Assembly: GCA_023078685.1 (NCBI GenBank)
Contig: JALGAS010000003.1
Location: 1,240,001 to 1,304,000, forward strand
Length of the DNA stretch: 64,000 bases
Direction of reading: 5' to 3'
Source of the DNA: Neopestalotiopsis rosae
Taxonomy: Eukaryota > Ascomycota > Sordariomycetes > Amphisphaeriales > Sporocadaceae
Shown here piece after piece: positions 26,238 through 35,732 of this stretch (position 1 is the first letter of the stretch; the number at the start of each line of letters is the position of its first letter). The position numbers were made by a program, and so were the translations under genes. The notes beneath the pieces are model-generated. The model did not search any database. It saw only the letters and a program-made list of their open reading frames with translations, and had not been told where the DNA came from.

Positions 26238-27383
26238 ACGAAACGAAATCCTGTATGTAATACTAGACTCCCCAAAGAAAGGCTCCTTTGTTTTGAAGCA
26301 AAAAGACTTGATGCGAGGGGAGCAGACGGGGGATAGTGACTTTAGAGTGTAAATCAAGTTCCTTATTTCTATTGATTTTGTTGGCACATGTCGTTTTTTC
26401 GTTGCTCTCAAGTAAATAGAAAGGCTGGCAACAGTCACCTCTTGCTCTCACATTTTCCTCTGTTTTTGACATGACTCTCAACACAAATGGCGCTCTTGTT
26501 TTCATATGCAGCCAAAGACTATCTGCAGGTGCTTCACTCTTCACACTTCACGAGGTCTTGTTCCTTGGTCAACCACCGTTGAGGGACGAGAAATGGGACA
26601 ACATGACCAAGCAATATATGTGCTATGAATTCGGCATGCATATCGTGGACATGAGGTCATGGAAGTGGTAGGCATCCAATTAGCCACCCACCATCTTCCA
26701 GCCTGTTCCCCAAGTGCCAGCCAAATCTTGTACTTGTATTTTGAGATTACTGGCAGCGTTGCCATTCTCCTTTGCGAACTTTTCCCACCAAACTACTCCC
26801 AACGCCAAATTTCTTCTCTGAGAAATCTCTCATCGCGTCTTTGTGAATAATGCACATAAACAAACGAGTGCTCCGTTTACGAGCTCTTTGGTGCCAATAG
26901 GTCAGTGCAACGTGGAATGGAGCCAAGTGGGAATATACCAGTTGGCGGTTGAGGATCCAATCCACTTGCACCTAAATTTGCACCACTTGTAAGGGTCCTC
27001 AGTGCCCAAAATTTTCCCACCAGCGGGCCGACCTACCCCAGAAGATCCCCCCGAATTTTTATTTCTTCTGCAAAACACCTGACACCTCGACCCGGCACAG
27101 TTATTTTCTCTTTTGCATGTTAATGTGTAATATTGTTCTCATGATCGATTGATTACTCTTTGTCTTGTTTCAAAATTGGATTGATGCGATCTTGGGCTTT
27201 CGTTCTATGCTGTTCCAGAAAAAACATACAGCATGAGAAACAGCCCTAGTCGCCAGAGGTAGTTGATACTGCTTTCTTGAGAGTGCAGCACATAAACTTT
27301 CAAGCAAGTGACGGCCAATCTGACCTGTCCCTATCACTGAAGCGCCACTTTAATCATTCCAAGGTGTTATCTTGGAGGTTCAA
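26238..27383. other. Spacer between cytochrome c1 and the Lys/Gln-rich gene
   Basis: About 1.15 kb with the cytochrome c1 3' end and the promoter of the next gene. No further gene, repeat or RNA was recognised. Confidence 0.4.
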
Positions 27384-28541
27384 ATGGGCTTTTTCGAGGG
27401 CAAAGGACAACGAGTTGCCTATGCCCAACCCAACCCGAGAAAGATTCACAAAAAAGTGATGGGCTGGCTGGAAAAGACGAAACAAGTATCGTCTAGCATG
27501 GTAACAGCAACAGAGGAAGACGACGAGCAGGAAAATCCCCATTGCAACAACACAAAGTCTGACCTGGCCGAAGATTTCATGCTGGGCTGGGAGACGGACA
27601 ACGATCTGGAAAGACTGCATCTGGGACTGCTGGCCGCCAACGGCAAACACGACAACAAGTGCGAGGATCTCCGGCGTATGAGCCTCCTGCGCGGTGTCGA
27701 GGTCTGGGACATGATGGTTTCGTGCGCGCGGAGCCGGAGGGACTCGCTGGCCGACCCGGCGTCCATGGAGGGCCAGGACGTCTTGACGCAAATGGGCAAG
27801 CTCATGGCCCTGGGAACGCCAGAGGAGAAGGCGGCGGCTTTGGATCTGCAGAAGGTCGACCCTCGGGCACAGAAGACTATGGCACAACTGGCAAGTCAGT
27901 CGTCGAATCAACAGCAGCAAGGGCAGCTGCAAAAGAAGAGGAAGAAGAATAAGCAAAAGAAGGGCCAACAGAATCAACAGCAGAAAGGACAGCAGCAGCA
28001 GCAGCAGCAACAACAACAACAACAACAACAGAATGCACAGAAGCAAGGTCAAAAGCGAACAGCTGAGTCCCAAGAAGTTGCAGGGGGAAATAGGCCTAAA
28101 AAGAAACGAAGGCCTCGGAAACAAAAAAATGAGTCTCGTTTCTTTGAAAAGCCTACGCCGCCCGTCGCTATCGCTATCGCAAACACCGACGGCGGTATTA
28201 CGCCTGATCCCAGCATTAATACCAATGGTCACGGAAATGGCAAGGCCGGTACGGATGCAGAAGATCTGGAGACAGCTGCTCACCGCGCGGTCAAGGCGGC
28301 TGAGAAGAAGGCCGAAAAAAAGAAGAATAGGTCTCTTAAGCGGAAACTGAAGAGGGATTTTGCCAAGAATTTACCGCAGACTCCAGAATCAGTAGCACCT
28401 GTTCTCCAGGAGGCTTCCGTATGGTATACGAGCCATGATGACAGCAACAAGACTCTCGAGGTGGACACCAATCAGGCATCTGGACATGAAAGTCATGCCA
28501 ATGAAGCGAATGAGGGCCATTTAAAAGCCAGCCACTCGTAG
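27384..28541 (+). CDS. Lys/Gln-rich disordered protein, upstream partner of the glycosylase ORF
   Basis: One open frame of 385 residues; ATG 27384 has A at -3 and G at +4. I recognise no domain. Residues 1-170 are of ordinary composition (GRKIH-like basic start, then DFMLGWETDNDLERLHLGLL). The middle is a strongly basic, Gln-rich stretch with 14 consecutive Gln (27990-28031) flanked by clusters such as KKRKKNKQKK and RPKKKRRPRKQK, which would serve as nuclear signals. A predicted charged helix (AAHRAVKAAEKKAEKKK) follows. Only 26 bases separate its stop from the MBD4-like ORF on the same strand, and a heptamer plus hairpin at the junction suggest the two may be read as one protein by -1 frameshifting. 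The alternative is two genes, or exons joined by an unrecognised intron. Confidence 0.6.
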   Translation: MGFFEGKGQRVAYAQPNPRKIHKKVMGWLEKTKQVSSSMVTATEEDDEQENPHCNNTKSDLAEDFMLGWETDNDLERLHLGLLAANGKHDNKCEDLRRMSLLRGVEVWDMMVSCARSRRDSLADPASMEGQDVLTQMGKLMALGTPEEKAAALDLQKVDPRAQKTMAQLASQSSNQQQQGQLQKKRKKNKQKKGQQNQQQKGQQQQQQQQQQQQQQNAQKQGQKRTAESQEVAGGNRPKKKRRPRKQKNESRFFEKPTPPVAIAIANTDGGITPDPSINTNGHGNGKAGTDAEDLETAAHRAVKAAEKKAEKKKNRSLKRKLKRDFAKNLPQTPESVAPVLQEASVWYTSHDDSNKTLEVDTNQASGHESHANEANEGHLKASHS

Positions 28542-28563
28542 ACGGCCAGGAGTCTACGAGTGG
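28520..28563 (+). other. Candidate -1 ribosomal frameshift signal (slippery heptamer plus hairpin)
   Basis: TTTAAAA at 28520-28526 is in the phase T TTA AAA relative to the upstream ORF, which is the X XXY YYZ arrangement. A 5-nt spacer (28527-28531) is followed by a perfect 12-bp stem, 28532-28543 with 28552-28563, and an 8-nt loop. The stem includes the upstream stop codon (28539-28541). Loop bases CAGG (28547-28550) can pair with CCTG at 28573-28576, so a weak pseudoknot is possible. The -1 frame is open from 28514 through the whole glycosylase ORF. Function is inferred, not shown. Confidence 0.45.
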
Positions 28564-28567
28564 TGAA

Positions 28568-30076
28568 ATGTCCCTGAGCAATATTTTTTATATCGAACAA
28601 GAACAAGAACCAGAACCAGAGATCGATGAGCAGCAACAAGAGCCTTCAGACGTCGAGCTACCCATGCTCGATTTGGCGGATGAGCCAGTAGATGAAATGT
28701 CGGCAAATGAAGGACAAGCAGTCGAGCAAGTGGAAGACTCCGTGAGTCAGATAATGGACAGTTCAGAACAAACCGATTGCGACACACCAGATCAAGCGCA
28801 AGCAGAAGAAGAAGCAACAAGTGAACTTTCAGATGTCTCATCGGATATCTTTGCAGATGATACGCTGGTCGACGTAGCAACAGAGAACGAAGAACGAGCA
28901 CATGCAGAAGCAGACGAGACTCCAGCCAAGGGGACTCCAGCTGCGAAAAATTCAAGATTGGACGGCGAGATCCCACAGTCTGCCGCTCCGGCCAGGATAT
29001 ATGAATTACGATCATCCGCCGGAACACCCATGAAAACACCTGATTCTGCTGGTACATTTCGTCAGAGAGATCGTGCCGCCACGGATCCTACCCAAGGCAG
29101 ACGCCAAAGTCTCCGGCTAGCTGCAAAGACTCCCAGCAAAGTTCCGCTCTCGGAAAGCACGCCCGTTCGGGTAGATTCTTCCATCATTGAGCGCGCCGAA
29201 GGGAGGCGTCAGAGCCTCCGCATAAACTCCAAGACGCCAAGCCAAGAGCGAGTTTCCACGTCAAAATACTTTGCAACGCCAAACCCCAGTCCGCTCAAGC
29301 CCAAGAGCTCACCCCGCCCACCGCGCGGGACCGTCTCGGCGCTGCCATTCCCGACGCTGTCGGCCCAACGCTTTGGGCTCATTCAGGAAGAGCTAGCCGG
29401 CGATCCCTTTCGTCTGCTGATCGCCATTACGTTTCTGGTCAGGACGCCCGGCAGGATTTCCGTGCCCGTCTTTTACGAGCTGATGGAAAAGTACCCGACG
29501 CCGCACGCGCTCCTGGTCGCCGGCCCCGACGAGATCGCCTCCATGATCAAGCACCTCGGCCTGTCGGTCGTGCGGACGGCGCAGATCCAAAAGTACGCCC
29601 GAATCTGGATCAAGAGCCCGCCGAGCCGCGAGGCCCGGTACGGCGTCAAGAACTACCCGCTGCCGGGCGACGGCGCCGACGTCCGCGCCGGCGAGCAGCT
29701 CGCCCCGGAAGGCGAGGACCCGCGCGCCTCGGCGTGGGAGATTGGCCACATGACCCAGGGCCCTTACGCCATGGACAGCTGGCGCATCTTTTGCCGCGAC
29801 GTGCTGCTGGGCCGCGCCGAGGACTGGCAGGGCAAGGGGCGGGAGCCCGAGTTCCAGCCCGAGTGGATGAGGGTCCTGCCGGCCGATAAGGAGCTGAGGG
29901 CGTACCTGCGCTGGATGTGGATGCGGGAGGGGTGGGATTGGGATCCCAACACGGGCGACAAGCAGCCCTTGTCCGTGGAGCTGAGAGAGGCCGTGAATCA
30001 GGGGCGTGTCCAGTGGGATAATACTGGATCGCTGCAAATTGTGGAAGGTGGTAATGAGATTGCTGAGGATGCTTGA
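28568..30076 (+). CDS. MBD4-like HhH-GPD DNA glycosylase
   Basis: 502 residues from ATG 28568. Residues 1-270 are disordered: acidic at first, then Ser/Thr/Pro-rich with two copies of a GRRQSLR motif. The catalytic domain starts at 281 (FRLLIAITFLVRTPG), matching the MBD4 core. The helix-hairpin-helix includes IKHLGLSVVRT around 328-338. The catalytic Asp is Asp403 in YAMDSWRIFC, where MBD4 has its active Asp before a Tyr/Trp-Arg-Ile-Phe-Cys string. No iron-sulfur Cys cluster follows, again as in MBD4, and there is no methyl-CpG-binding domain. The expected role is removal of T or U from G mismatches formed by cytosine or 5-methylcytosine deamination, in the nucleus. The frame remains open upstream to 28514, so translation may begin further upstream through frameshifting. 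Confidence 0.88.
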   Translation: MSLSNIFYIEQEQEPEPEIDEQQQEPSDVELPMLDLADEPVDEMSANEGQAVEQVEDSVSQIMDSSEQTDCDTPDQAQAEEEATSELSDVSSDIFADDTLVDVATENEERAHAEADETPAKGTPAAKNSRLDGEIPQSAAPARIYELRSSAGTPMKTPDSAGTFRQRDRAATDPTQGRRQSLRLAAKTPSKVPLSESTPVRVDSSIIERAEGRRQSLRINSKTPSQERVSTSKYFATPNPSPLKPKSSPRPPRGTVSALPFPTLSAQRFGLIQEELAGDPFRLLIAITFLVRTPGRISVPVFYELMEKYPTPHALLVAGPDEIASMIKHLGLSVVRTAQIQKYARIWIKSPPSREARYGVKNYPLPGDGADVRAGEQLAPEGEDPRASAWEIGHMTQGPYAMDSWRIFCRDVLLGRAEDWQGKGREPEFQPEWMRVLPADKELRAYLRWMWMREGWDWDPNTGDKQPLSVELREAVNQGRVQWDNTGSLQIVEGGNEIAEDA

Positions 30077-30313
30077 GGCCATATGGCGTGTTGGTGATGA
30101 ATACCGAAATAGGATTTATAGTCGGAAGTTTGGCCGTATAAGCGAGCATAATCGTTCAGAGCGATGCATTCTTTGGTGGGCAAAAACATATAGAGCAGCG
30201 TATTTCCAGATTGCATATCATGAGAGACGGGGAAAAGAGCATCTTGGACTAGATTGGAGCATTTAATTTGTTAGATCACACTCGTATACCTTTTTTTGTT
30301 TTTACCCGCCCTC

Positions 30314-30895
30314 TCACAGCGTTTCATCTTCAACACCAACTTTCTCATCCCCATCATCATCATCATATTCCAACACCCCGCGACTCTCCCCTCTCATGAT
30401 CCTCTCCACCTCGGCCCGGGTCCGGGCCTCGTGGAGATCATCCAGCTGCACCGAAGCGCTCTGCCAGGCGGCGATGAGAAACATTTGCCGGTGCAGGCTG
30501 TCCCGCCAGTACGGGGGGCGGAGCTGCGCCCGGGACAACAACCCGTGACGACCGCCAAAGCCGGCGAGCGGGAAGTTGTACGCCAGGTGCAGCTGCAGGA
30601 GGCGCGGGTGCTCGCGCAGGGCCACGAGCGCCTGCGCCAGCGAGAGGCGGTGGTACGCGATCGAGGCGCCCACGAAGCCCACGCAGGAGCCCACGAGAAA
30701 ACCCGCCGAGCCCGAGCCCGTCAGGAGGCCTAGGGTCGCGGCGAGGGAGACGCCTAGGATGGCCTTTTTTCTGGTGGTAACATGTGCCCACCGTTTTGTA
30801 AGTTTGATTACTTATATGAGAGTTGGAGAAATGCTGTGATGCTTCTGGAATATGCTTACCGCTGTTGAAGAAGCTACCATCAAACTCCGAAACAT
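30314..30895 (-). CDS. Small membrane protein of unknown function
   Basis: The main exon, 30763-30314, encodes 149 residues with one long hydrophobic region rich in Gly/Ala/Ser (for example GLLTGSGSAGFLVGS then GFVGASIAYHRLSLAQ), followed by a hydrophilic part (HLAYNFPLAGFGGRHGLL) and an acidic tail. A plausible first exon is 30895-30860 (MFRSLMVASSTA, donor GTAAGC). The join to the main exon keeps frame only with an AAAAAAG acceptor at 30764; the more usual CCAG nine bases upstream would shift the frame, so the 5' end is uncertain. The total would be 161 residues. I recognise no family. The gene is convergent with the glycosylase ORF, about 240 bp away. Confidence 0.6.
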
Positions 30896-32569
30896 GTGAA
30901 GACCACGACCACTAGTAGGCAGTACGTAGTGAGAAGGCTGAATAAAAAAGTCGATTGTTCCTTTCTCATGTCTCACCTTGGCGTGCCCCAACTCCCAATC
31001 GCTCGGAGCAGCTGTGTGATACCGTTGACCCCAGTTTGTTCTTGTTCAGTCTACGATCAAAGGTTTAGTCTCGACAGGCTTCATGAATTTGTTCAAGTCC
31101 ATGCTTACGCTTGACATCTTGTGGAGGATCTCGGGTCTCGCGTATCGAGAGACAATTGTGCTTCTATCCCTGAAGGAGGTAAACCGGTCAAACTTATCAC
31201 TCGCGTATTGTGCTTTTCTCGGACGAAGTTATTTTGAGTTCTGGGGGCTCAGATGGAGCCGCGTCGTGCGCTAGAGACATTGCTTGTTATTGTACACAGT
31301 AGTCTCTCACGGCCCGTCCTGGGTCGTGTCGGCTCGGATATCGAGAGACCAGTCCCTGATATGAGCAACGTACAAGAGATCAATATGAGAGATTGAATAC
31401 CATGGCGCAAGGAAGTGGATGCTTAGAGACCTAGAATGAGGCAGTTGTATGTCAAATACTGTGATACCTTGACTTCATCTTTGTATCAACTGCCCCAAAT
31501 ATCGTACCTTATTGCATCATTTGCAACTGGTTCCAGGTAGTACAACACGGCCCAAAGCTTAACCCGCTGCCAATGCCCTGGCACAAATGATACAAACATA
31601 GCATGTGTGAACGGCCGTGTGGTTATGACTAAGTAGTCATGGATCGATAAGAAAAGATCACGCCATTAGATGATTGAATCATTCTTCTGCTCGGTATGTC
31701 AATGCGAGCGATAATAGTTGTCTCCATAATCCTCGACAAATTCTTGACTCCCAAGTCATAGATCACTATATCTATATCTATAAGTACTACTACACTATTA
31801 CTCGCTTCTGTGGAGTCTATTTCACCATTTCCAGATTGCGGCTCAAGACATTGGATTTTGCAAAATCTGAACTTTTCAAGGTTTGCACCAAATAAGCGAT
31901 GACTCGACACTATGCATCAGCAGTCCAAATAAAGCGGGAAAAAAGACGTAACCACTGACGGACAATTGAGCGTTGGTTCCATGTTTTCTGGAAATGCCTC
32001 TAACCTACAGGTGAAATAGCCCCAAGAGCCCCTGCAAAATCACAGCGTGCCACTGATTGATTAGCTTTTACCCCGCGAGTTCCAATCGGGTTCTAGTCAG
32101 GCGACCCAGACCTGCTCTACATTACCTGCATAGTGACCCCCTACATCATACCCACAGACAGACAGGTTGGATATATGCAAGAAAGAGTCAAGCCCGTTTG
32201 AGGTGGCCAGTTGGATTTTCCCCCCAAGACCCCCCCCAAGACCCCCCCCAAGACCCCCCCCCCCCCCCCCCCCCCTCCTCCCCCTTGAACCCCTACAATA
32301 TACACACATACATGTATCCGTACCTATAAAGATACGACGGCTCCCTCCGGCTCCGGGTATGCGGAATTTAGTCGCAGCTACAAAGTACAACGACAATCCC
32401 CAATTTCACTTTGCTTGCTTGCCCAATTGCCCAAGCAAGTTCTCATCAAAGGGTGTCACACGAGCACTCTTTTCTTTAACCAAGCCAGCCCAGACGAGGG
32501 GCAGACGGACAGACATCATCACTTTTTGGCCCGCATATCATTTTTCCATAAGTGCCTCTCCTCCACGCC
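30896..32569. other. Divergent intergenic region containing a C-rich array
   Basis: About 1.7 kb, mostly AT-rich, interrupted by the C-tract array at 32220-32283 about 290 bases before the next start codon. No other structure was recognised. Confidence 0.4.
32220..32283 (+). repeat. C-tract array (C6, C8, C8 separated by AAGA, then C22)
   Basis: Three C-runs of 6, 8 and 8 bases, each followed by AAGA, lead into an uninterrupted run of 22 C (32254-32275) and then TCCTCCCC. The minus strand therefore has four or more long G-runs, a strong G-quadruplex pattern. Length of the C22 run may be inexact because such runs are error-prone in sequencing. Confidence 0.85.
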
Positions 32570-33888
32570 ATGGGTTCCATCGACTCCGCGACCAGAACCG
32601 TGGGCGGCGGCGACGAGACGGATGAGTTCAGGGTCCTGATTACTGGCTTCGGGGTATGTAAATAGGTTTTTTTCTAATAAGGTCGTTGGATCCATGTCTC
32701 TCAAGGGCGTCGTCCCCCTTGGTCCCCAAGAGACACGCTCGACTTTCGGCCACAATTGCCCCTGGCGATGCTGAACTGTCCGACGCCCCTTGTTCTGTTG
32801 CCCGTACTACCCAAGCAGGGCGTTCCTTTTCTCTATTCATCTCATCGTCTTCTTGATCACTTTTTCTCGGGCAGCAAAAAAAGTAAGAAAAGGAAAACAC
32901 ATTTGCTGACTTTTAGTGCCCTCTTGCGTTTGTGGGCGCGGGTCACAAGTAGCCATTCAAAGAAGGATATCCCATCAACCCGTCATGGGAGATTGCATCA
33001 TCGCTGCCAGAGTACCTGCCGTGGGACCGGGTCAAGGACCCGGCGCGGCGGACGTCGTCCAAGATGCCGCGGGTCCGGCTGCTCGTGCACAAGCCCGCGG
33101 TGCGGGTGAGCTACGACACGGTGAGGGAGCTGGTGCCGCGCCTGTGGGACCAAGAGGACTGTCATGATGATGACGAGGAGGTGGTGGTGGAAGCAGCCGG
33201 AGAGGAAACCGGCAGCTGGAGTAGTACTAGTAGGAATCGGGGCGGCCGCGGCGGCGGCGGCGGCTACGACCTGGCGCTGCACATTGGCATGGCCGGTCCA
33301 CCGGTGCGCTACTCCATCGAGCGCCGCGGACACCGGGACGGCTATCGGCATCGGGATGTCGACGGCAAGTATCTCGAGGACGACAAGCGGCGCGAGCGCG
33401 AGGGCGACGACTGGATCTGGCACGGCGTGCCCGAGGAGCTCCTGACCGATCTCGACATTGAGGATATCTACAAGAGATGGGTCAAGCGGTGTCCAGTACG
33501 TCACATTTTTATTATAGTTCTTCTTTTTTGTTTTTCCTCTTTTTTCTTCTTTTTGCTTCTCGTTACATACGTCGTGATATGTACATCAGTATCCTACCTT
33601 TTGTCACTGACACGAACAATACAGGATGGCGGCGAAAGCGGGCCAGAGCTTCGCATCTCCGAGGACCCCGGGCACTACCTGTGCGACTTTATCTACTTTA
33701 CGAGTTTGGCTCACCTTTACAAACAGCAGCGGACGCGGAATGTGCTCTTCCTGCACGTTCCGGCTTCGGGGACCGCCGAGTCAGTACAGACGGGCACGGA
33801 GCTCGCGACGCAGCTATTGCGGGCCATGGTGGAGAGCGAGGTTGAGAGGCGGTCCAAGGCTTCCAGGGGTCTTGGTCCCATCTCGTAG
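32570..33888 (+). CDS. Pyroglutamyl peptidase I-like protein (peptidase C15)
   Basis: Three exons, 32570-32653, 32953-33495 and 33625-33888, give 296 residues. The join across the long (299-nt) first intron restores LITGFGPF, then NPSWEIA, the start of C15 peptidases. The expected catalytic triad is present: Glu151 in YSIERRG, Cys229 in PGHYLCDFIYF, and His253 in VLFLHVPASG. The enzyme should release N-terminal pyroglutamate from peptides in the cytosol. It is larger than the about 215-residue bacterial enzymes because of an insert (about residues 95-135) that is first acidic and then Gly-rich, placed before the DLALHIGMAG strand. Two introns have normal GTATGT/GTACGT donors. Function is inferred from family. 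Confidence 0.88.
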
Positions 33889-34896
33889 TCTTGCTGCATG
33901 GCACAACTATGGACTTGTGGTATTGCTGTCATTATATAACTTGCATACGTATTGCGGCCGTCACTGTCTGCCGCGAGGGAGAGTGAGTCTTAGTGATTGA
34001 AGCAGGGATGTCGAAAGGGTCGGTCATTGTGGCCAACTTGTACGAAATTGACGAGATATTTATGATCAAAATAGCTCGGTCCCTGAGACGTTTCCATGTT
34101 GACTGAAACTACATGAGATTCTCTTGGAGTAACGGACAGACTTCCATACCCCTAGATGAAGCAGGATTGCCTCGAGCTCGACGGATTCTTTTCGGACATT
34201 ATCAAGAGCTCTTCAACAAATGCGAGTTCATGATTCATATGCTCTGTTCGTTCCAGCTTTTCGAGGATAAGAGGCAATTCCATCAAAGCTCCAACGGCTT
34301 AATGGACAGTGTGTCAATGATAATATTCACGTGAGATTGTCCTCATATGAGTCCAACAGAATTGCAAGCATAGTATTAGGGTGACTTTGGCGCACAACAG
34401 TATCAAGGTTGTAAAAGCATGTGAGCGCATGCATCTGAAACCTTCCTACATTTCCTCAGAGTGCAACACACAGATGATTATGAGTGATAACATATGAACG
34501 CCGATTATAAAACAAGCAGTATAACTCTATCCATCTTCCCCGTAGATATATGATTGCCATGGTTGATCGGCGATATCGGGAGTCGAGGTCGCCGCTTCGC
34601 CGATCTCTCTAGCTCCCCCGCAAAGGGGACGTTGGTTGTCTCCCCCGGAGGCTTTGCCAGTGGCAGCACCACAGCACCACATGGTCGGCGACTGTGAGAG
34701 GGGCATTGCGATAGCCTAGAACAAGCGCTAATTGATAAACCCGTTGATGAATGCTCAAGAAATTCCCACTTTGTCCGCAAAGAAAGATCAGCTCAACTTT
34801 CTACTTTATTTGTCAAATCTATCTACAATTCCATACAATCTGCCACTTTTTCTCATCTTTTCACCAAGAAAAAGCAACCAGCTCTCCACAGACAAA
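33889..34896. other. Spacer before the 53-residue Cys-rich protein gene
   Basis: About 1.0 kb, AT-rich except for a G/C-richer patch at 34580-34700 of unknown nature. Pyrimidine-rich leader with repeated TCTTTT/CTATC just before 34897. No gene recognised. Confidence 0.4.
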
Positions 34897-35175
34897 ATGT
34901 GTATGAAGGTCAACTGCAGCACTTGCAGTACGTAAGCCTCGGGTGGTGTTGGCGGCTGAGATCCTCCAGTCCAGGGGGGCAATCTCCTTTACCTTCCCTT
35001 CGTTCCTTCTTTTTGGCTGACATTTTCAACCTCTCTTCCTCTAGACAAAGCCACCTGGTATGGCTGCGGCGCACACATTCCTAGCGTCCTGGACAACATC
35101 TCCCAGGACCAGTGGTGCACCTGTGACCCCAAGGTCGAGATGAACGGCAAGAAGTACCCGCCCAAGGCCAAATGA
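34897..35175 (+). CDS. Conserved small Cys-rich fungal protein (53 residues)
   Basis: Two exons, 34897-34927 and 35045-35175, with a 117-nt intron (GTACGT...CTAG) give 53 residues. The N-terminus reads MCMKVNCSTCNKATWYGCG, and the middle has QWCTC followed by a Lys/Pro-rich end. Six Cys occur as CxxC, a single Cys, and CxC, which suggests zinc or other metal binding. Small proteins of this pattern (KVNCSTCNK then WxGCG then WCTC) are, to my knowledge, widespread in ascomycetes without an assigned function. The second exon is G/C-rich and codon-biased, consistent with good expression. There is no signal peptide, so it is probably cytosolic. Confidence 0.85.
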
Positions 35176-35732
35176 AGCTTAATGAAGTGGTTCGACTGGG
35201 CTTGGTAGAGGATTCTTTCTTGATTGATGATCACGGGAGAGGGGTATCTTGCCAATTCCCTCTCTTGGGGGAGAGGCGTACATAGTCTGTTTCTCGGGGA
35301 TCCTCGCGAAAGTCGTCTTGTCTTCTGCAGGAGTTCCCAACGAAGGCTTTGCACAAATACCAAATCTTGAAAATCACAGGTTCATATCCAATCCCTCAAA
35401 TCATCAAGGTGTGTGTTTAAAAGCCCGCGGAAAGATACGCCACAGTCCTTTCGTCAGCAACATTTATTTAGGGCACGCATGTGATCATTGACACATTTGG
35501 AATTTTATCAGCTGGATGGTCCCATCTTGTATGACTGGCTGACTCTTGAAACCTTGAAAACCGTGACAGGTTCGTCCCAAGACACAATCCCATGAAAATC
35601 CTTCCCGTCAGCACCGAGATCCCGCGCCAAATCCATCTCATCCCATGTCTCGTGTTACCATGGCGCGTAAAGGAGCGTAGAAAGAAGCCTTGCTTACATT
35701 CATATCTCATAATCATCTACAGCCAACTCACC
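35176..35732. other. Intergenic region between convergent genes
   Basis: About 0.55 kb; only 3' ends expected. Nothing further recognised. Confidence 0.45.

Noticed and set aside
25500..26438. Antisense open frame over cytochrome c1 exon 4
   Set aside because: Runs opposite an unambiguous heme-protein exon with strong codon bias.
28544..28551. Very short intron removing the stop between the two ORFs
   Set aside because: The only GT...AG pair around the stop (28538-28560) spans 23 bases, too short for a spliceosomal intron; a longer intron cannot be excluded and is listed as an alternative in the finding.
32057..32625. Pro-rich open frames across the C-tract array
   Set aside because: They arise only because C-runs read as proline in all frames; no start context, no domain, and the frame depends on the exact length of an error-prone run.
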